A DNA stretch of 64,000 nt from Kappaphycus alvarezii. Its lineage: Eukaryota > Rhodophyta > Florideophyceae > Gigartinales > Solieriaceae. The DNA lies in NCBI GenBank assembly GCA_002205965.3, contig NADL03000517.1, forward strand, positions 310,001-374,000. The letters run 5' to 3'. The position numbers and the translations under genes were made by a program. Below the pieces are notes generated by a model. That model ran no database searches. It was not told the origin of the DNA and saw only the letters and a list, made by a program, of their open reading frames with translations. Positions 33,600 to 48,890 of this stretch are shown one piece after another; the first letter of the stretch is position 1, and the number at the start of each line of letters is the position of its first letter.

Positions 33600-33760
33600 T
33601 GTATCAGATGCTTAGCTACGGCTGCACATGTTGACCAGATTGAGTAACTCAATCTGGTCAACATGTTTGAGTACTCAATCTGGTATCCGAAATTTGTCGC
33701 GCATTGAAACACGCAGAGCTTAGTCACCCAATCCAACCTAATTTTAAGTACTTTGCAACG
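33600..33760 (-). repeat. Unassigned dispersed repeat, copy 2
   Basis: On the minus strand the blocks TTAGGTTGGATTGGGTGACTAA, TGCGTGTTTC and GCGACAAATTTCGGA correspond to copy 1. A later TGTTGACCAGATTGAGT corresponds to TGTGGACCAAATAGCGT of copy 1. It contains an extra palindrome at 33626-33666. Confidence 0.65.
33626..33666. repeat. Perfect 20-bp palindrome with 1-bp spacer
   Basis: ACATGTTGACCAGATTGAGT (33626-33645), A, then its exact reverse complement (33647-33666). A further ACTCAATCTGGT at 33673-33684 repeats the right arm directly. Confidence 0.95.
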
Positions 33761-33842
33761 TGCCCTACGAACCCCCGCAGTAAACCAACCCCATGTTCCC
33801 CCCTTTGCGACGTGGTACATTTGGACTGTACACCAGTGATAA

Positions 33843-33905
33843 ACGATAGAACATACTTCCGCGTTAGTCGCGGCAGTATGTTGACTAGCGCGAAAGTATG
33901 TTCTG
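33843..33905. repeat. Imperfect 30-bp inverted repeat beside dispersed repeat copy 2
   Basis: Left arm TAAACGATAGAACATACTTC... and right arm ending AGTATGTTCTGTCGTTTA are reverse complements with about 3 mismatches over 30 positions. The loop is about 13 bp. The arms share AGAACA(TA)CTTyCGCG with the perfect hairpin at 29480-29549. Confidence 0.85.
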
Positions 33906-33909
33906 TCGT

Positions 33910-34499
33910 TTACGCGTATGCCGCGACTCGCGCGGAAGTAACTCCTCTGGTCGGTCAGTTGGTGCATATTCTAGATGAATGAGTAAATATCCTCCCCTCA
34001 TAACTGATCGAGCATCAATGCAAAGATGTGAGACGAATTACTTCGATGCTTTAGCCCACGATTTGATATGCAAGACACCGTCTACCAATCCAGGTACGTA
34101 CGGTATTTCTATGTCTAACAAACTCTGAGGGTGCAACATATGTCAAGAGATAATGTCTTTTGCCAATGCAAGAATCACTTTTGCCAATGTAACAGTCCAC
34201 TTTGATACCAGACTGATATTGGGTGGTCCGCTAATGCCGCACAGATGGTAATTAAACGGCACTTGAGGTCGCAACGCAATTTTACTGCAGTGCTAATGAC
34301 TACGGGCATACTCCCCAAGTAATGCAGAGTTTGTTTGGTATTGATTCGCTTATATTGATCACCTCCTTGCATACCGATCGACAATACGGGAACATTGATC
34401 GTTCCGCCGAGGGCGAACCCTTAAAACCCAACGCCATCGTCACTGGCAGAATCCATTTACAAGTACAGGATGGTGGTTCCCACGGGGTCATTCTGTGTT
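33910..34499. other. Region downstream of ABC transporter, nothing recognised
   Basis: No gene seen. The ABC transporter stop codon lies at 34500 and its 3' UTR must fall here. Confidence 0.5.
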
Positions 34500-38655
<4,156 letters not shown>

Positions 38656-39081
38656 TACCAGTACGATGAAAAACCTGCGCTTCCGAGAATTGACGACTGG
38701 TTGATGCAATCGCGCTGAATGGGTAATTAAACAATAGAGTCAACGCCTTTGCGTGTGGCCAAGAGCGGTGGGAAGGTTGGAGAGTAATGCGTACGCGGAC
38801 TTGTAACGAAATGGTGGGATATAAAGTGCGTATTGTTGGCCGTTTCGTAGCGCGTGCAGAGTGGGATACGCAGTGTGGAGCGTTGAGGTTTATGATTGTG
38901 GCGTAAAACGCCAATTGCCCGGTGGCGCATAGACGGATGTGGGTCCATCCCGTGATGTGCGATAGGTTGAGATGGCTTGGACACGTGTGATACCGTCTTG
39001 TAGACATGCCGTACAAACAAAGGAATTTTGAAGGATTTTTTTTGTACAAACCTGGAGCAAGGAATCACATCTGTACGACAA

Positions 39082-39096
39082 CTGTACTGTACTGTA
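39082..39096. repeat. (TACTG)n repeat upstream of ABC transporter, proximal
   Basis: ACTGTACTGTACTGTAA, about 430 bp upstream of the ABCC ATG at 38655 (minus strand gene). Confidence 0.75.
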
Positions 39097-39462
39097 ACTG
39101 CAGCCAGAAAGAGAACAAACCTAAGGCCATTGTCGGTGGCCCAGTGGAATATATTTTGGCAGTGAACATTGGTCCCCAATACATAGCCTCATTTGCATCC
39201 ACTGGTTTCAACTCATTTGGTTCATACATTCCAACCGACAACCAATCAACCGTCTTCATGCAAAACTGTCATCCAATCATACTGCCTGTGTGTATTGCAT
39301 TCTTGAACCAATCGTATAACATTACAAACTCTACTCGTATCTTTTATTGGTGGTCATCGCCGGCTAAGGCTTTTTTTCTTTTAAAATTAAAAATCACAAG
39401 AGCCCTCCAACCACCCCGCTGGATACCCTCCTTACAGGCATCATTCCCCTCCCTCGTAGACT

Positions 39463-39480
39463 TACAGTACAGTACTGTAC
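39463..39480. repeat. (TACTG)n repeat upstream of ABC transporter, distal
   Basis: TACAGTACAGTACTGTAC: two units on each strand meeting as a palindrome, about 810 bp upstream of the ABCC ATG. Confidence 0.75.
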
Positions 39481-39987
39481 GTGCGGTCCAAACTACTCAC
39501 CAAATTGTGTATTGCACCCTTATCCGTGTACTACACCTCAATTCAAAGACCATCAGTCTTGCAAGTGCAGTATGGCCATTCTCAAATGTAATGGCACTAA
39601 GACTGGCAGTCCTCTCACCAGCACGAAATCGTCATTCCGCGCCAGAGCAATACAACCAACAACCAACCCCTTTGTGTTGTCTATCATTGCAGCGGCAACA
39701 ACAATGGGTCAAGATTTCCTCATATTTCAACCTTTCTGCCGTGTTGTGAACACTCGCTAAAATCACGCCATCTTAAACGGGCATATGCCATATTTCATTT
39801 ACTTTGTGATTTATGAGGGGCATGCAATGCTAACCTGACAGTGTAAGCATTCTTGAGTGGCTTTGGATGAATGCGCAGTGAAGCGTAGACGCTTGGATTG
39901 AGAACAGAATTACGCCTCCCGCCAAGTCGGATGGGGCTGCCGGAGTGGCGGGCAGTCGGGGTCGTGCTTTCCGTACGTCGTCCTCCT

Positions 39988-41225
39988 CTAGAGCTTATGG
40001 ATGGCCTGAATCGGAATAGAATGGCCTATCAGGCTCCACTGCAAGGGCCTCGGGCTCCAAGTGTCCGAGAGAGTAGGAAAGCGGGTTTTTAACTTGCAAT
40101 TGAAGATGGAGCAACTGGAAGGGAAATTCGAGCACAGTGGCCACGAAGCGCATTGGAAGGCGGGCGCCTCGCACGTAGAACTCAACGGGGCGTTCGGGGT
40201 GGCGTAGGCATGCGGACTCGATAAGGCTGTCCGCATATGACGCATACACGGTGAGGGTTAGGGATATGAACCCATGATCGGCAAGCCGGAAAGGGAGGCG
40301 GACTTGACGGTTGTACTGAGTGGTGAGGGCACAGAACTGAGCATGGAGTATGCCACCATCTGGCCTTGTCGAAATCCTTAGCAAGAGGCTATGCGATCGG
40401 TGGGGGGCTGACCCGGAAAGCATGCTGCACTCTGTAGGCCGAGGCGCAGAGTCGGTGTAAATGGAGGGCGGTTCGAGGGTGAGGGAGATTGTGTAGTGTT
40501 GAGAGCATATTGTCACATACGCCCACTCGGGACTTGAGAAGGGAGCGCATGTATTTATCGGAGTGATACAGTCCTTGCTGGGGTAGAGATGGGGAGCACA
40601 CGTCGAAGCTGGCTTACGCTGTCCGAGAGAGAGATGGCCAATATGCCAGGGTCTTGGAGGCGTTAAAGTGGAACTGGAAATCCGGTCCGGCGACCAGGAT
40701 GCGGAGGGCCGTGCAGATATCATCAAAGGGGCCACGGAGGGTCGATCATTAGCGTACCAGCGGTTCCAGTAGAGGGCGCATTCCCGGGATATTTCCTATC
40801 CGATAGGCTGTAAACACAGAGCGAAGAGCAACATACTGGCAGAATCTCCCAGCTGGGTTCTCTCCTCGCTGTAGAGATTGATAGAAGCGGCGTCAGGGGG
40901 CCTAACTGTGTCCGAACAGGGGCGGGGATTGAGCCGTATATCATGTTGATCAAACGCGCTAGGAAGGGAGCCTTGGAAGGGAGGAGGCGGAGGAGCTGCT
41001 GCGAGAAAACGCTGAAAGCATTCTTGGCGTCAATGGAGACCATGACGTAGCCGTCATCGTGGCCATGTCTGTTCGTGTACATTCTGGTGTCATTACGCTA
41101 CGGAATCCATGCCTGCGCAAACACCGTTGGCGAGTTGAAAGGGGGCAAAATGAGTGGGTGTCAGCAAGGGCCGGACCTAGTAGGGCTTTGTTGACCAGTC
41201 CCCTGAGGTCTATCGCCCCGCTTCC
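39988..41225 (-). mobile_element. RLE-type non-LTR retrotransposon, RT portion (copy F)
   Basis: Minus strand. GLVNKALLGPALADTHSF, then in another frame PFQLANGVCAGMDSV (41220-41090), matches copy G VTKALL...PFQTANDVKAGMNAI. VMVSIDAKNAFSVFSQQLL carries the first catalytic Asp. LINMIYG, GDSASMLLFALCLQP and NRWYANDR follow, with the Y-A-D-D pair changed to Y-A-N-D. The post-RT region runs to 39988 (RLADHGFISLTLTV). The endonuclease is missing. The 5' end stops abruptly near 41225 against copy G. Confidence 0.7.
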
Positions 41226-41229
41226 TGAG

Positions 41230-42960
41230 GACCGCCTCCCACCACCCCCGGAAATTACGGAAGCCGCTGTTGCGCGAGCTGCGCGTCGCATCCCGGGGGT
41301 CACCACGGCGGGGCCGGACCGGACGCCCTCGCGGTGATTCCACCTGCTTGCCAGAACCGCTCTTAGCCTCCAGCTGGTGTCACCGGCATCGGAGTATTGA
41401 CGAAACTGGTCAATCGCATAGCAAACGGAGACTTCCTGGATTTGGTTCTTCCCAAGTCCGTCCCATTGCGGTCGGCTCTTTCCTCCGGCCCCTGGTGACG
41501 AAGGCGCTGCTCCCGTCGGCAATTAATGACTCCAATGCCTTTCTGGCCCCCTTCCAAACGGCAAATGACGTTAAGGCTGGCATGAATGCTATCGTCCACG
41601 ACGTGCGCACCATGCTTCGAAGGGTCTTATCGAATCCAGGCGTTGCCACCATCCTCATCGATGCCCGTAACGCCTTCAACTGCGTTGATAAGCAATGGAT
41701 GCTGGACATGCTGCCATATCGTCACCCCTCTCTTGCCCGATTTGTAAACATGGTGTCGGTCGCTCCAACCACCGCTCATTGTTCCAAATCGCGTGCGGAC
41801 GATTCTTTCGAGGACCAGGGAACCCAGCAGGGGGATCCTGCGAGTATGCTGCTTTCCTCGATGACGATCCAGCCGCTCATTCGGCGGTTCGCCGAAGAGG
41901 AAGGTATCATTTAGAATCAGTTATACGCCCATGACGGCACAATAAAGGGGTAACTCACCGGTCTACGACGAGCCCTGCGGTCTCTTGCGCTTACGGGCCC
42001 GTCTATGGTCTTTTCATCATTCACCACAAGATGCGCATCTCTTGGCCGCACACTTCGCCGGTGGACCGCGCGCCTTCTTGGCCGAGTTTCCGCTCTCAGA
42101 ATGTTCCGGAGACGGTTTTGAGCTCTCGGACCCCGTTGTGTAACGCTGCCTTTACCAGGGCGCTTTTGCGCAGCAGGGTGGAGGTGTGCCGCCGCACCCT
42201 GGCGCTGCGGAACAGATCCGAGACCCCCGGCTCGTTTCCACATGCACTTTCTTACGCAGCTTGCCTCGACAGCCTCCAACGGCCTGCGCTCCTTTTCAAC
42301 ACTCCCGCTGCCGTCCACTGACCTGTACACCTCAGGGGAGATATGGCGCACGATGATCGACCTTCGCTAAGGTAACCCAATACTGTGACCTCCAGCGCTG
42401 CCCTACCTGCTTGGAAGGTAACTACACTGTTCCCCCGCTCTGGATACTGTTGGGCCACCACGCATCAAGTTGCAAAGGGGTGTCGGTGCGGTGCGCCGTC
42501 ACAACCGTCTTCGGGATATTCTATACCGGGAACTTACTAGCCCGGCCATCTCCCTCACCGTAATTCGGGAGCGAGTCTTTGCCGCAGACCTTCACAAGAG
42601 CCCAGCCGAACAACGCGCACTGGACCTCGTCATCGACGACCCCTTATTCGCGCCACAGTACAGGGTACTGACGTCACCATTGTCAGTCCTCACTCCGCGC
42701 CATATCGCAACCAAGCAGACGGAGGTCTCTCAGCACTGACACAAGCCGAAAAGCGCAAAGGGAACACTATGCGCTACCCTGTCGTGCCGAGGGTATGGAG
42801 CTTCTACCTATGGCCATCAACATCTACGGACAAATTGGGGCAACCGGATTCCAGGCGCTCCATGACACGAGTGATTTCACTGCTGACCGCCGAGGGAACA
42901 TCCTATATCTGAATTACGGAGGCTTAAGACACGTGTCTCGGCATTTGTTCTACAGTACGT
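41230..42960 (+). mobile_element. RLE-type non-LTR retrotransposon, RT to endonuclease (copy G)
   Basis: VARAARRIPGVTTAGPDRTP is the pre-RT segment. RPIAVGSFLRPLVTKALL follows, then ILIDARNAFNCVDKQ (first catalytic Asp), QQGDPASMLLSSMTIQP, and LYAHDGTI, where the Y-A-D-D pair has become Y-A-H-D. Near 42490 is RRHNRLRDILYREL. Across a frame change at 42750 the endonuclease reads DVTIVSPHSAP, AEKRKG, HYALPCRAEGMELLPMAI and GQIGATG, keeping D, the E/K region and the downstream P-L/M-x-I block. There are many stops, so it is inactive. Confidence 0.75.
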
Positions 42961-43492
42961 ACACTTTTTGAGAGAACTTTAATGCATTCAGTATCTACAT
43001 ACTGGGGACTCGGCACGTCCTAACTACATCGCAATCATGATTAATCACCGAAAACAGAGAACATACGCCACACCTGATCAAGACGGGGCTCTTGACTGAT
43101 CCCCCACTTAGAAATCATGAAATAAAAGGTCTCTTGATCTCTCACCGCCCAACTCCGTCCGTAACGTGTTCGCGTGGCACGTTTTCCGCTCCGCCCCTGT
43201 ACTATAAGTTTCGTGTTGTGTAGACGTGTTTATACGCATGGAAGAAGTACAGTGGATAGCGAGAGCGATCCCACAAGGGGATGCTACAACGACGCCTTCG
43301 TGACACGTGGTACGCTGGCGTACACTTGACTCCAAATGGGCGAAGAGTGCAAGGGCCGGCGACGGCGAGTCTCTGGCATGCCTCTCTCTTCCTCGAGAGT
43401 CCCAGAAGACTGGCGGTAGGCACTTTTCAACTACGGTCAAAAGAATACGACCACAGATCGCTGCGCTAAGTATCTCAAAACAAGTGACAATC
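42961..43492. other. Spacer between non-LTR copy G and DIRS-like element
   Basis: No gene recognised. It probably includes the 3' tail of copy G and the 5' leader of the DIRS-like element. Confidence 0.4.
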
Positions 43493-45085
43493 ATGGCTCA
43501 AGCGTTCAAGGCTAGCAAGGAAACTACCGATGATCTACCTTCGAAAGCCAACAAGTCGCGAAAGAAAAATCTTGCTGAGGCCGGAATAGAAGCAACTTGG
43601 ATTGTCACTTATGGGCGAACGGCGGAGCGTGTGGATCTAGACCGGAAGTACGGCCAAAGTCGTTACCCGTACGAGGCGGGACCGGCAATTGGGGCTTTTG
43701 TAGCTGGATTCTTCAATCACAGGAGTGGCCGCCTCGCAAGGCACTCGAAAAGCACGCAAGCATGCTAGCAGTGGCAGAGTACGAGGCAAAATACGCCAAC
43801 GTCGCTGGTTATTGGGCTTCGTTTCATAAGGCTGCAATCCAACTGAGACACGAAGCAATTTGTGAGAACAAGGTGGATGAAGTTTGGGCTTTAGCTGCAG
43901 TCAGATATTCGTTAAAAGTTTTTGGTTTGCGCACTGAATTCTATCGCATGGCCGCGGAGGATCCCACGTATGTCAAGATGGTGTTACTGGCTCTGGAACG
44001 CAGGGGAGATGTTGCCGCTGCTGACGACCTCGATGAGACTCTGAACAATTTAGAGTCGCTTATGACATCCCAATTGATGAAGGCAGTCGCCACCCTCAGC
44101 GCAAGTAACGCAATAAAGCGTGCCAAAGGAAAGGTGGTGCTGCCGATGGGAATTAGTCACCATTGGCTCTCGGCGCCCGCTTTGGCGCGGATTACAAAGC
44201 CGAGTCGAAGCATGGCGCCAGATGGGGGCCTCGGCACATATGTGTCGGGCGATCCAGTTTGGGGTATACGAAACGCCTGTCGAGCCTTTTATTTCAGGGG
44301 GCAAGGCGAGGAGTTGGGGGATATCCCCCAGTCGGTCGAGGACCTGGAGTTCAGGGATCGGGACCTAGCTGTAGGGTGCCGCACTGGAATAAATTAAGTG
44401 ATATCGAAGGACCATGCCATGCTTGCGAAGGAAAATGGTGCTATCATTTCGTCGGCCTTCACTATGTGGCAAGATCGAGACAAAGGGCTCAAAGGCCGCT
44501 TTGTTTTGAACCTAAGCAATGGAAGCAATCAAACCTAAGCAATCGAAGCAATCAAAGAGGTGGCCGAAAGGAACTGTGCGCATGGAGACCCTGTCGGAAT
44601 TTGCAATGAAAATTCAGCGTGGAGATCACTTTATTACAATGGATATCGAAACGGGATACCGTCATCTACGTTTGCACCCATTGATTGGCAATTGGTTTAT
44701 TTTCCGCTGCAGTGGCCGATACTACAGATTCGTTGCTCTCCCGTTTGGGTAGGGCGGTCTCCGCTCTGGTTTACGCGGCTTATGTCACCGTTCGTTCGCG
44801 AAATGCGAACATATGGATTCCGCATACTGGCGTACATCGACCATTTTTTGATCGCTTCCTCTAAATATGGTACAACGGCAGATCCGACGGACTACGATCA
44901 GGCACGGAAGACGATCACCTCGTTTATGCGACGTCTGAGCCTGAATCAACAAACAAGCAAAGGCGAATGGAAAGAAACACCCGTAGTGGAACACCTGGGC
45001 GTCATTGTAGACAGCATACGGATGAGGTACTAAGTAACGAAGCGGAAGGTGAAAATCACCGGGGAAGGCCCATACCGGAGCCGGT
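43493..45085 (+). mobile_element. DIRS-like retrotransposon remnant (gag-like ORF and RT)
   Basis: A gag-like part begins with ATG at 43493 (MAQAFKASKETTDDL) and shifts near 43720 to a helical, alanine-rich segment up to about 44150. RT lies at 44480-45033: GRFVLNLS, VRMETLSEF, ITMDIETGYRHLRLHP (first catalytic Asp), YYRFVALPFG, PLWFTRLMSPFVREM, RILAYIDHFLI (D-D pair changed to D-H) and VVEHLGVIVDS. The R/K-M-E-T-L start, Y-x-H-L-x-L and H-L-G-x-x-x-D-S are DIRS-clade landmarks, not those of Ty3/gypsy. I see no tyrosine recombinase downstream. Confidence 0.65.
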
Positions 45086-45289
45086 TCTACTTTATGTCGT
45101 CCGCTACATACGGAGCCTGAATATTTTGGAACAAGACGCCATTAAACGAAATTCGATAAAACTTTCCGCAAAATACTCTATGAAAGGGATGGGAGCTTGT
45201 TTAAGCGTACAGAGAATGAGATCCGCCCTATTCACCAATAAAAGACAAGCTGAGGTTACTAAGGACCTTTTACGACGACGTTGCATTAG

Positions 45290-45870
45290 AGCAAGGAGGA
45301 AACGGAACGATTTGTCATCGATCATATTGGTGGCGCCAAGTATATCAAGGTGTTCAGGACTACGATAAGAGTTACGATGGTGCCATAAATCTAAGCCTGT
45401 CCTCCCGAATCGCACGACGGTGAGCATTACACTCACGAACATTTTCGAGACATACTCCATAGACCCTGCTGGACCACTCCAGAGGTCGAATGTAGGAACA
45501 GATTCATACTAATTGAAGAATATTGGCGCTGACACTCCGAACTCTTCCGCAGAGGTCGTAGTTGTTTTTATGGAGAACGACCTCATTTTGTGTTTGGATC
45601 TGCTAAGACCATCGTCTCCGACAATGCGGGATGTTTTACCGCCGTCAGCCTCGTTGAATTTATGAATAAGAAGGTAACCAAGTGGGTCAAAATACTGGCA
45701 TATGATACTATGCCAAATGACACGGCCGAAAGGATGGGGCGTACCATCAAACACGTGCTGAAGAAGATGGTAGTAGGACAAGATGCCGATTGGGAAGAAT
45801 TTCTCCATCTTATCTTATGCGGATACCGCTGTCGTCGTCTTGTAACTTTTTTTTTTTCGCCGTTTTAACT
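45290..45870 (+). pseudogene. Ty3/gypsy integrase fragment
   Basis: Around 45321-45400 one frame reads YWWRQVYQGVQDYDKSYDG. This aligns with HYWWPQVYQGIQNYEESCDLC of gypsy element A (the integrase zinc domain), with the cysteines lost. 45590-45868 is an open 92-codon frame with FGSAKTIVSDNAGCF (second catalytic Asp), AYDTMPNDTAERMGRTIKHVLKK (catalytic Glu) and DWEEFLHLILCGYRCR. Integrase would insert cDNA. No gypsy RT precedes it; the upstream sequence is DIRS-like. Confidence 0.75.
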
Positions 45871-46501
45871 TATGTTCGGGATGGACCCCCGATCACTTCG
45901 CATTGATTCTAAGATCTTCCGAAGAATAATACCGGATGGAGACAATGGCTGCGCTGGGGCTGCGCGCGGCTGGGAAGGATAAACGATGTGGACGTCTTCG
46001 TTGTAATGATGAGGTAAAGGTACCCCCAAAGTTAAGCGTCAGTGACTGGGTTCTGGTAGCACATAGAAAGGTCTTGGAACCCGCAAATAAGTGATCGGCC
46101 TTCTAGTCCCGCTTCTTCGGACCGTGTCGCATATGGAATGACACATAACAGTGGTATTCGTTGACTTCTTATGGTGGGCAACAATTCTGGTTCGCCCTTC
46201 ATGCAAAGCAGCTCATTGTGTAATCATCGCAAGAAATAGACTACTCGAATCGGATAGGTTTAGTCTTGAGATTCGCCACGCCAAAATCATATTTCTTCTT
46301 CTGTTCTCTTTTCGAGTATACCACTAATCTAACTCATCTCTTACATGATCCACTGCTCTCTGGGAAGTGTCCCCAAAATCACGAATCCATGAAATTTACT
46401 GTGTAGTTGAAATTGAAAGAATGAGAGAGAACTACCATAGGAATTATTCAGGTAGGAGATCATTAAATTCCCCAATGCAGATGATAATGGATGGAGCCAC
46501 T

Positions 46502-47485
46502 CTAATTTTCTTTGGAGCGCTTATCTCTGCTCTCGGATCTCCTTGACGAGCGAGGTCTACGATGACCCCGATTATTCCGGCTCGAATGCCCGGGTAACTG
46601 GATGACCTCACCACGAGGAGGAAGGCTATTACGATTAGCCAAGGTCAATATCCTTACGTCCGTCATCTTCAAGAAGTCGTATTTGTTCACCTCGCGAAAA
46701 CAAAATTCAGCGAACTCCGATAGAAAACGCATTATGTACTCCTCCGCGAATCGATAATAAAAACCGGATTCTCCCTCGCACCCAAACATATCGCGTTTTG
46801 TGCCCCATTTACGCCGACGACAACAGAAATTTAGATACCAGACTCGGGTATCAAGCGCAAACCATGGACCCACTTTGCATCCGGTCTTTCACACTCTCTT
46901 TATGAAAGCTTTTCTTGAACCGACCAATTATTTTCCCCACAGGATAAACGTACGGGGAAAAAAATAGGCTCGGGAAAACTTCGTGAAGCCTCTTTGACAA
47001 GTCGGCAAAGGAGCTGCTGCTCGACATACATGTCGCCGAATGACATGCGAGATGATCCATTGGGGGTATTCCGGGTACTCATTAGGCCTTTTGCGGTCAG
47101 AAAGTGATTCTGAAGAGCTGAGCTTGAAAATGAGCTCACAATAAACCCAGTTTATCTGCTCCTTGGATACCGCAGGGTTGAAGATATGGGCGCCAAGGAT
47201 AGATTTACTCGTGATACGAAATTTCTAAATTAATCCGATTTCCCTCCTTCCAGCCGCCAAAAAAAAGCTGAACGAAACGCCTGTGATTTACTTCCCACAT
47301 ACACGGATTTTATGATCTTGATCGCGTGAGGAAGACCTGCCAGGGACTGGCCTTGTCACGGTCCGCAGATGAATGAAAATTTCCAACGCGAAATAATTCA
47401 TTGGTTCTGATATGGCCACCGCTAGGTTGAATGGAGTCCACAGCGGTATGAGTGGCTGCGCTTTTTCTCGCGCCTTTTGCATCAA
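46502..47485 (-). pseudogene. Broken minus-strand ORF cluster, possibly gag-like
   Basis: Minus-strand frames at 47485-47288, 47139-46900, 47060-46851 and 46873-46502 together suggest one decayed coding region. The last block ends in an Arg/Ser-rich tail (RGHRRPRSSRRSES), as in nucleic-acid-binding Gag ends. No capsid or zinc knuckle is recognisable. The plus strand offers nothing better. Confidence 0.25.
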
Positions 47486-47899
47486 CAGGCGCCGAGGAGC
47501 CCTAACTCCGGTAGATTTAGCCGCCGTCTGTTCGTGTGTGCCATTCTAATGATTCGCTTAGTGATTTTCCCCTTGAACCCTGCCCGTACTGACCAGAGAT
47601 GGGCCGGGTTCCGAGGGCTTCGTCTGACCTGAATAACGCGTGATTTAATGGGAAATAGTGGTACGCAAGGTGGCGAATGACTATCGGGTGGAGCAAGGGA
47701 TGAAGGGAATGCACGGAGCGAGGAGTGGATTTTGTTATGGAGGAGGCGGTCTGAGGGAGTGTGTGTGGGATAGGTGGAGGGTCGAGGTACGCTTAATCTC
47801 CGAACGGAAAATATGTTCTGTATCTGGGCTAAGATCTGTTAAGGGTAGCGTTGGTATGAATAGATGGAATAATGCTCCGCTGGAATTCTTATGAGTTAT

Positions 47900-48680
47900 T
47901 TAGGGGTATTTTTGTCGTTTTTAATTTTTTTTACTATATGCTCGCGCTATTGTGCTATTTTTGTTATTTTGGGATGCTACAAATTCAACACTTTAAATTA
48001 AAATCGCGTCGCAGCCACACAAGCCCTGCGGGTCGGTGCATATAACCGGCCGCGCGGGGCGATGCCCCGCAACGGGAACTTGTAGACACGGCGACCTTTT
48101 AAAAGAATTAAAACCAATCCCTCAACCACATCATTTATTTTGATGCATTTGAAAAATTGACCTTATACTTTACACATACAATACCGTTTCCAAAATAATA
48201 ATCAACTACCAGAGGATCACAATTTTTCATGTGTGGGACCCACTTGAGACGTTCTCGTGGTGCACTACGACTTCTGGTGCACAAATATTTCCACTAGTGA
48301 GGAATGAATTACACACCTCATATTCCGTACCCTCACCAATGAGCCCCACCTAGTCAAAGAAAATAGCCGTACTATATCTATAATCAGTAACGAACACCAC
48401 ATCCCCGCCGCAAATGAAGTCACAATAGGCTGAAATTCCTGAGGGAAGAGGATTTTGTATGTTGCGTGCATTTTGTAGGAGGGTGAAAGTCATGATTTTT
48501 ATAATATTTTAGGCGTTGTACTGCTACTATAGACTCGGAATACTACGAATTTTAAGTCTTTTTATCGAATCTAGTCTTTTACGCTTAAAAATTTAAAATC
48601 GATGACAGCCACATAGGCCCTGTGCGCTGGCGCATAGAACCAATTGTTGGGTGTAGCTGGAAGGAAAATGGGAGAGATCA
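47900..48680. repeat. Diverged direct repeats near 48.0 and 48.6 kb, possible LTR remnants
   Basis: AAATCGCGTCGCAGCCACAC...CATATAACC at about 48001-48046 and AAATCGATGACAGCCACATA...CATAGAACC at about 48595-48640 are about 75% alike by eye over 46 bp. Both follow AT-rich sequence. They lie just before gypsy element A and could be ends of an old LTR or leader duplications. Confidence 0.4.
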
Positions 48681-48689
48681 ATAAGGCTC

Positions 48690-48890
48690 ATTTTCAGATG
48701 AAGAAGAACAAGAGTATTTTGTGGAGACCAAAACTGCGGCTAAGGACAAGAAGAACAACAGAGAGGAAGAGAAAGAGCGTATACGGTTTCAAGTTGTGGA
48801 GGTGCCGCTGTTAAGGAAGTCACAGAGAGAGATAGACTATGGAGATAACTTGGAAGATGATGTTGAAGAAGTGTCTATAGCATCTTGGTA
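48690..48890 (+). pseudogene. Acidic, coiled-coil-like gag N-terminus of element A
   Basis: An open frame reading SDEEEQEYFVET, KDKKNNREEEKERIRF and DNLEDDVEEV, then a stop. High charge suggests a disordered or coiled Gag N-terminus. Further Glu/Lys-rich fragments continue to about 49130. The assignment comes from its position. Confidence 0.35.

Larger units (their letters stand above)
38710..39987. other. ABC transporter upstream region with unassigned ORF
   Basis: It contains TACTG repeats at 39082-39096 and 39463-39480. An unbroken 247-codon frame at 39006-39749 (+) and a 64-codon one on the other strand (39065-39259) show no domain I know. The long plus frame has several aromatic and hydrophobic segments but may be chance. 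Confidence 0.45.

Noticed and set aside
40959..41522. 187-codon minus frame across the copy F/G junction
   Set aside because: It joins copy F sequence with antisense of copy G, so it is not one protein.
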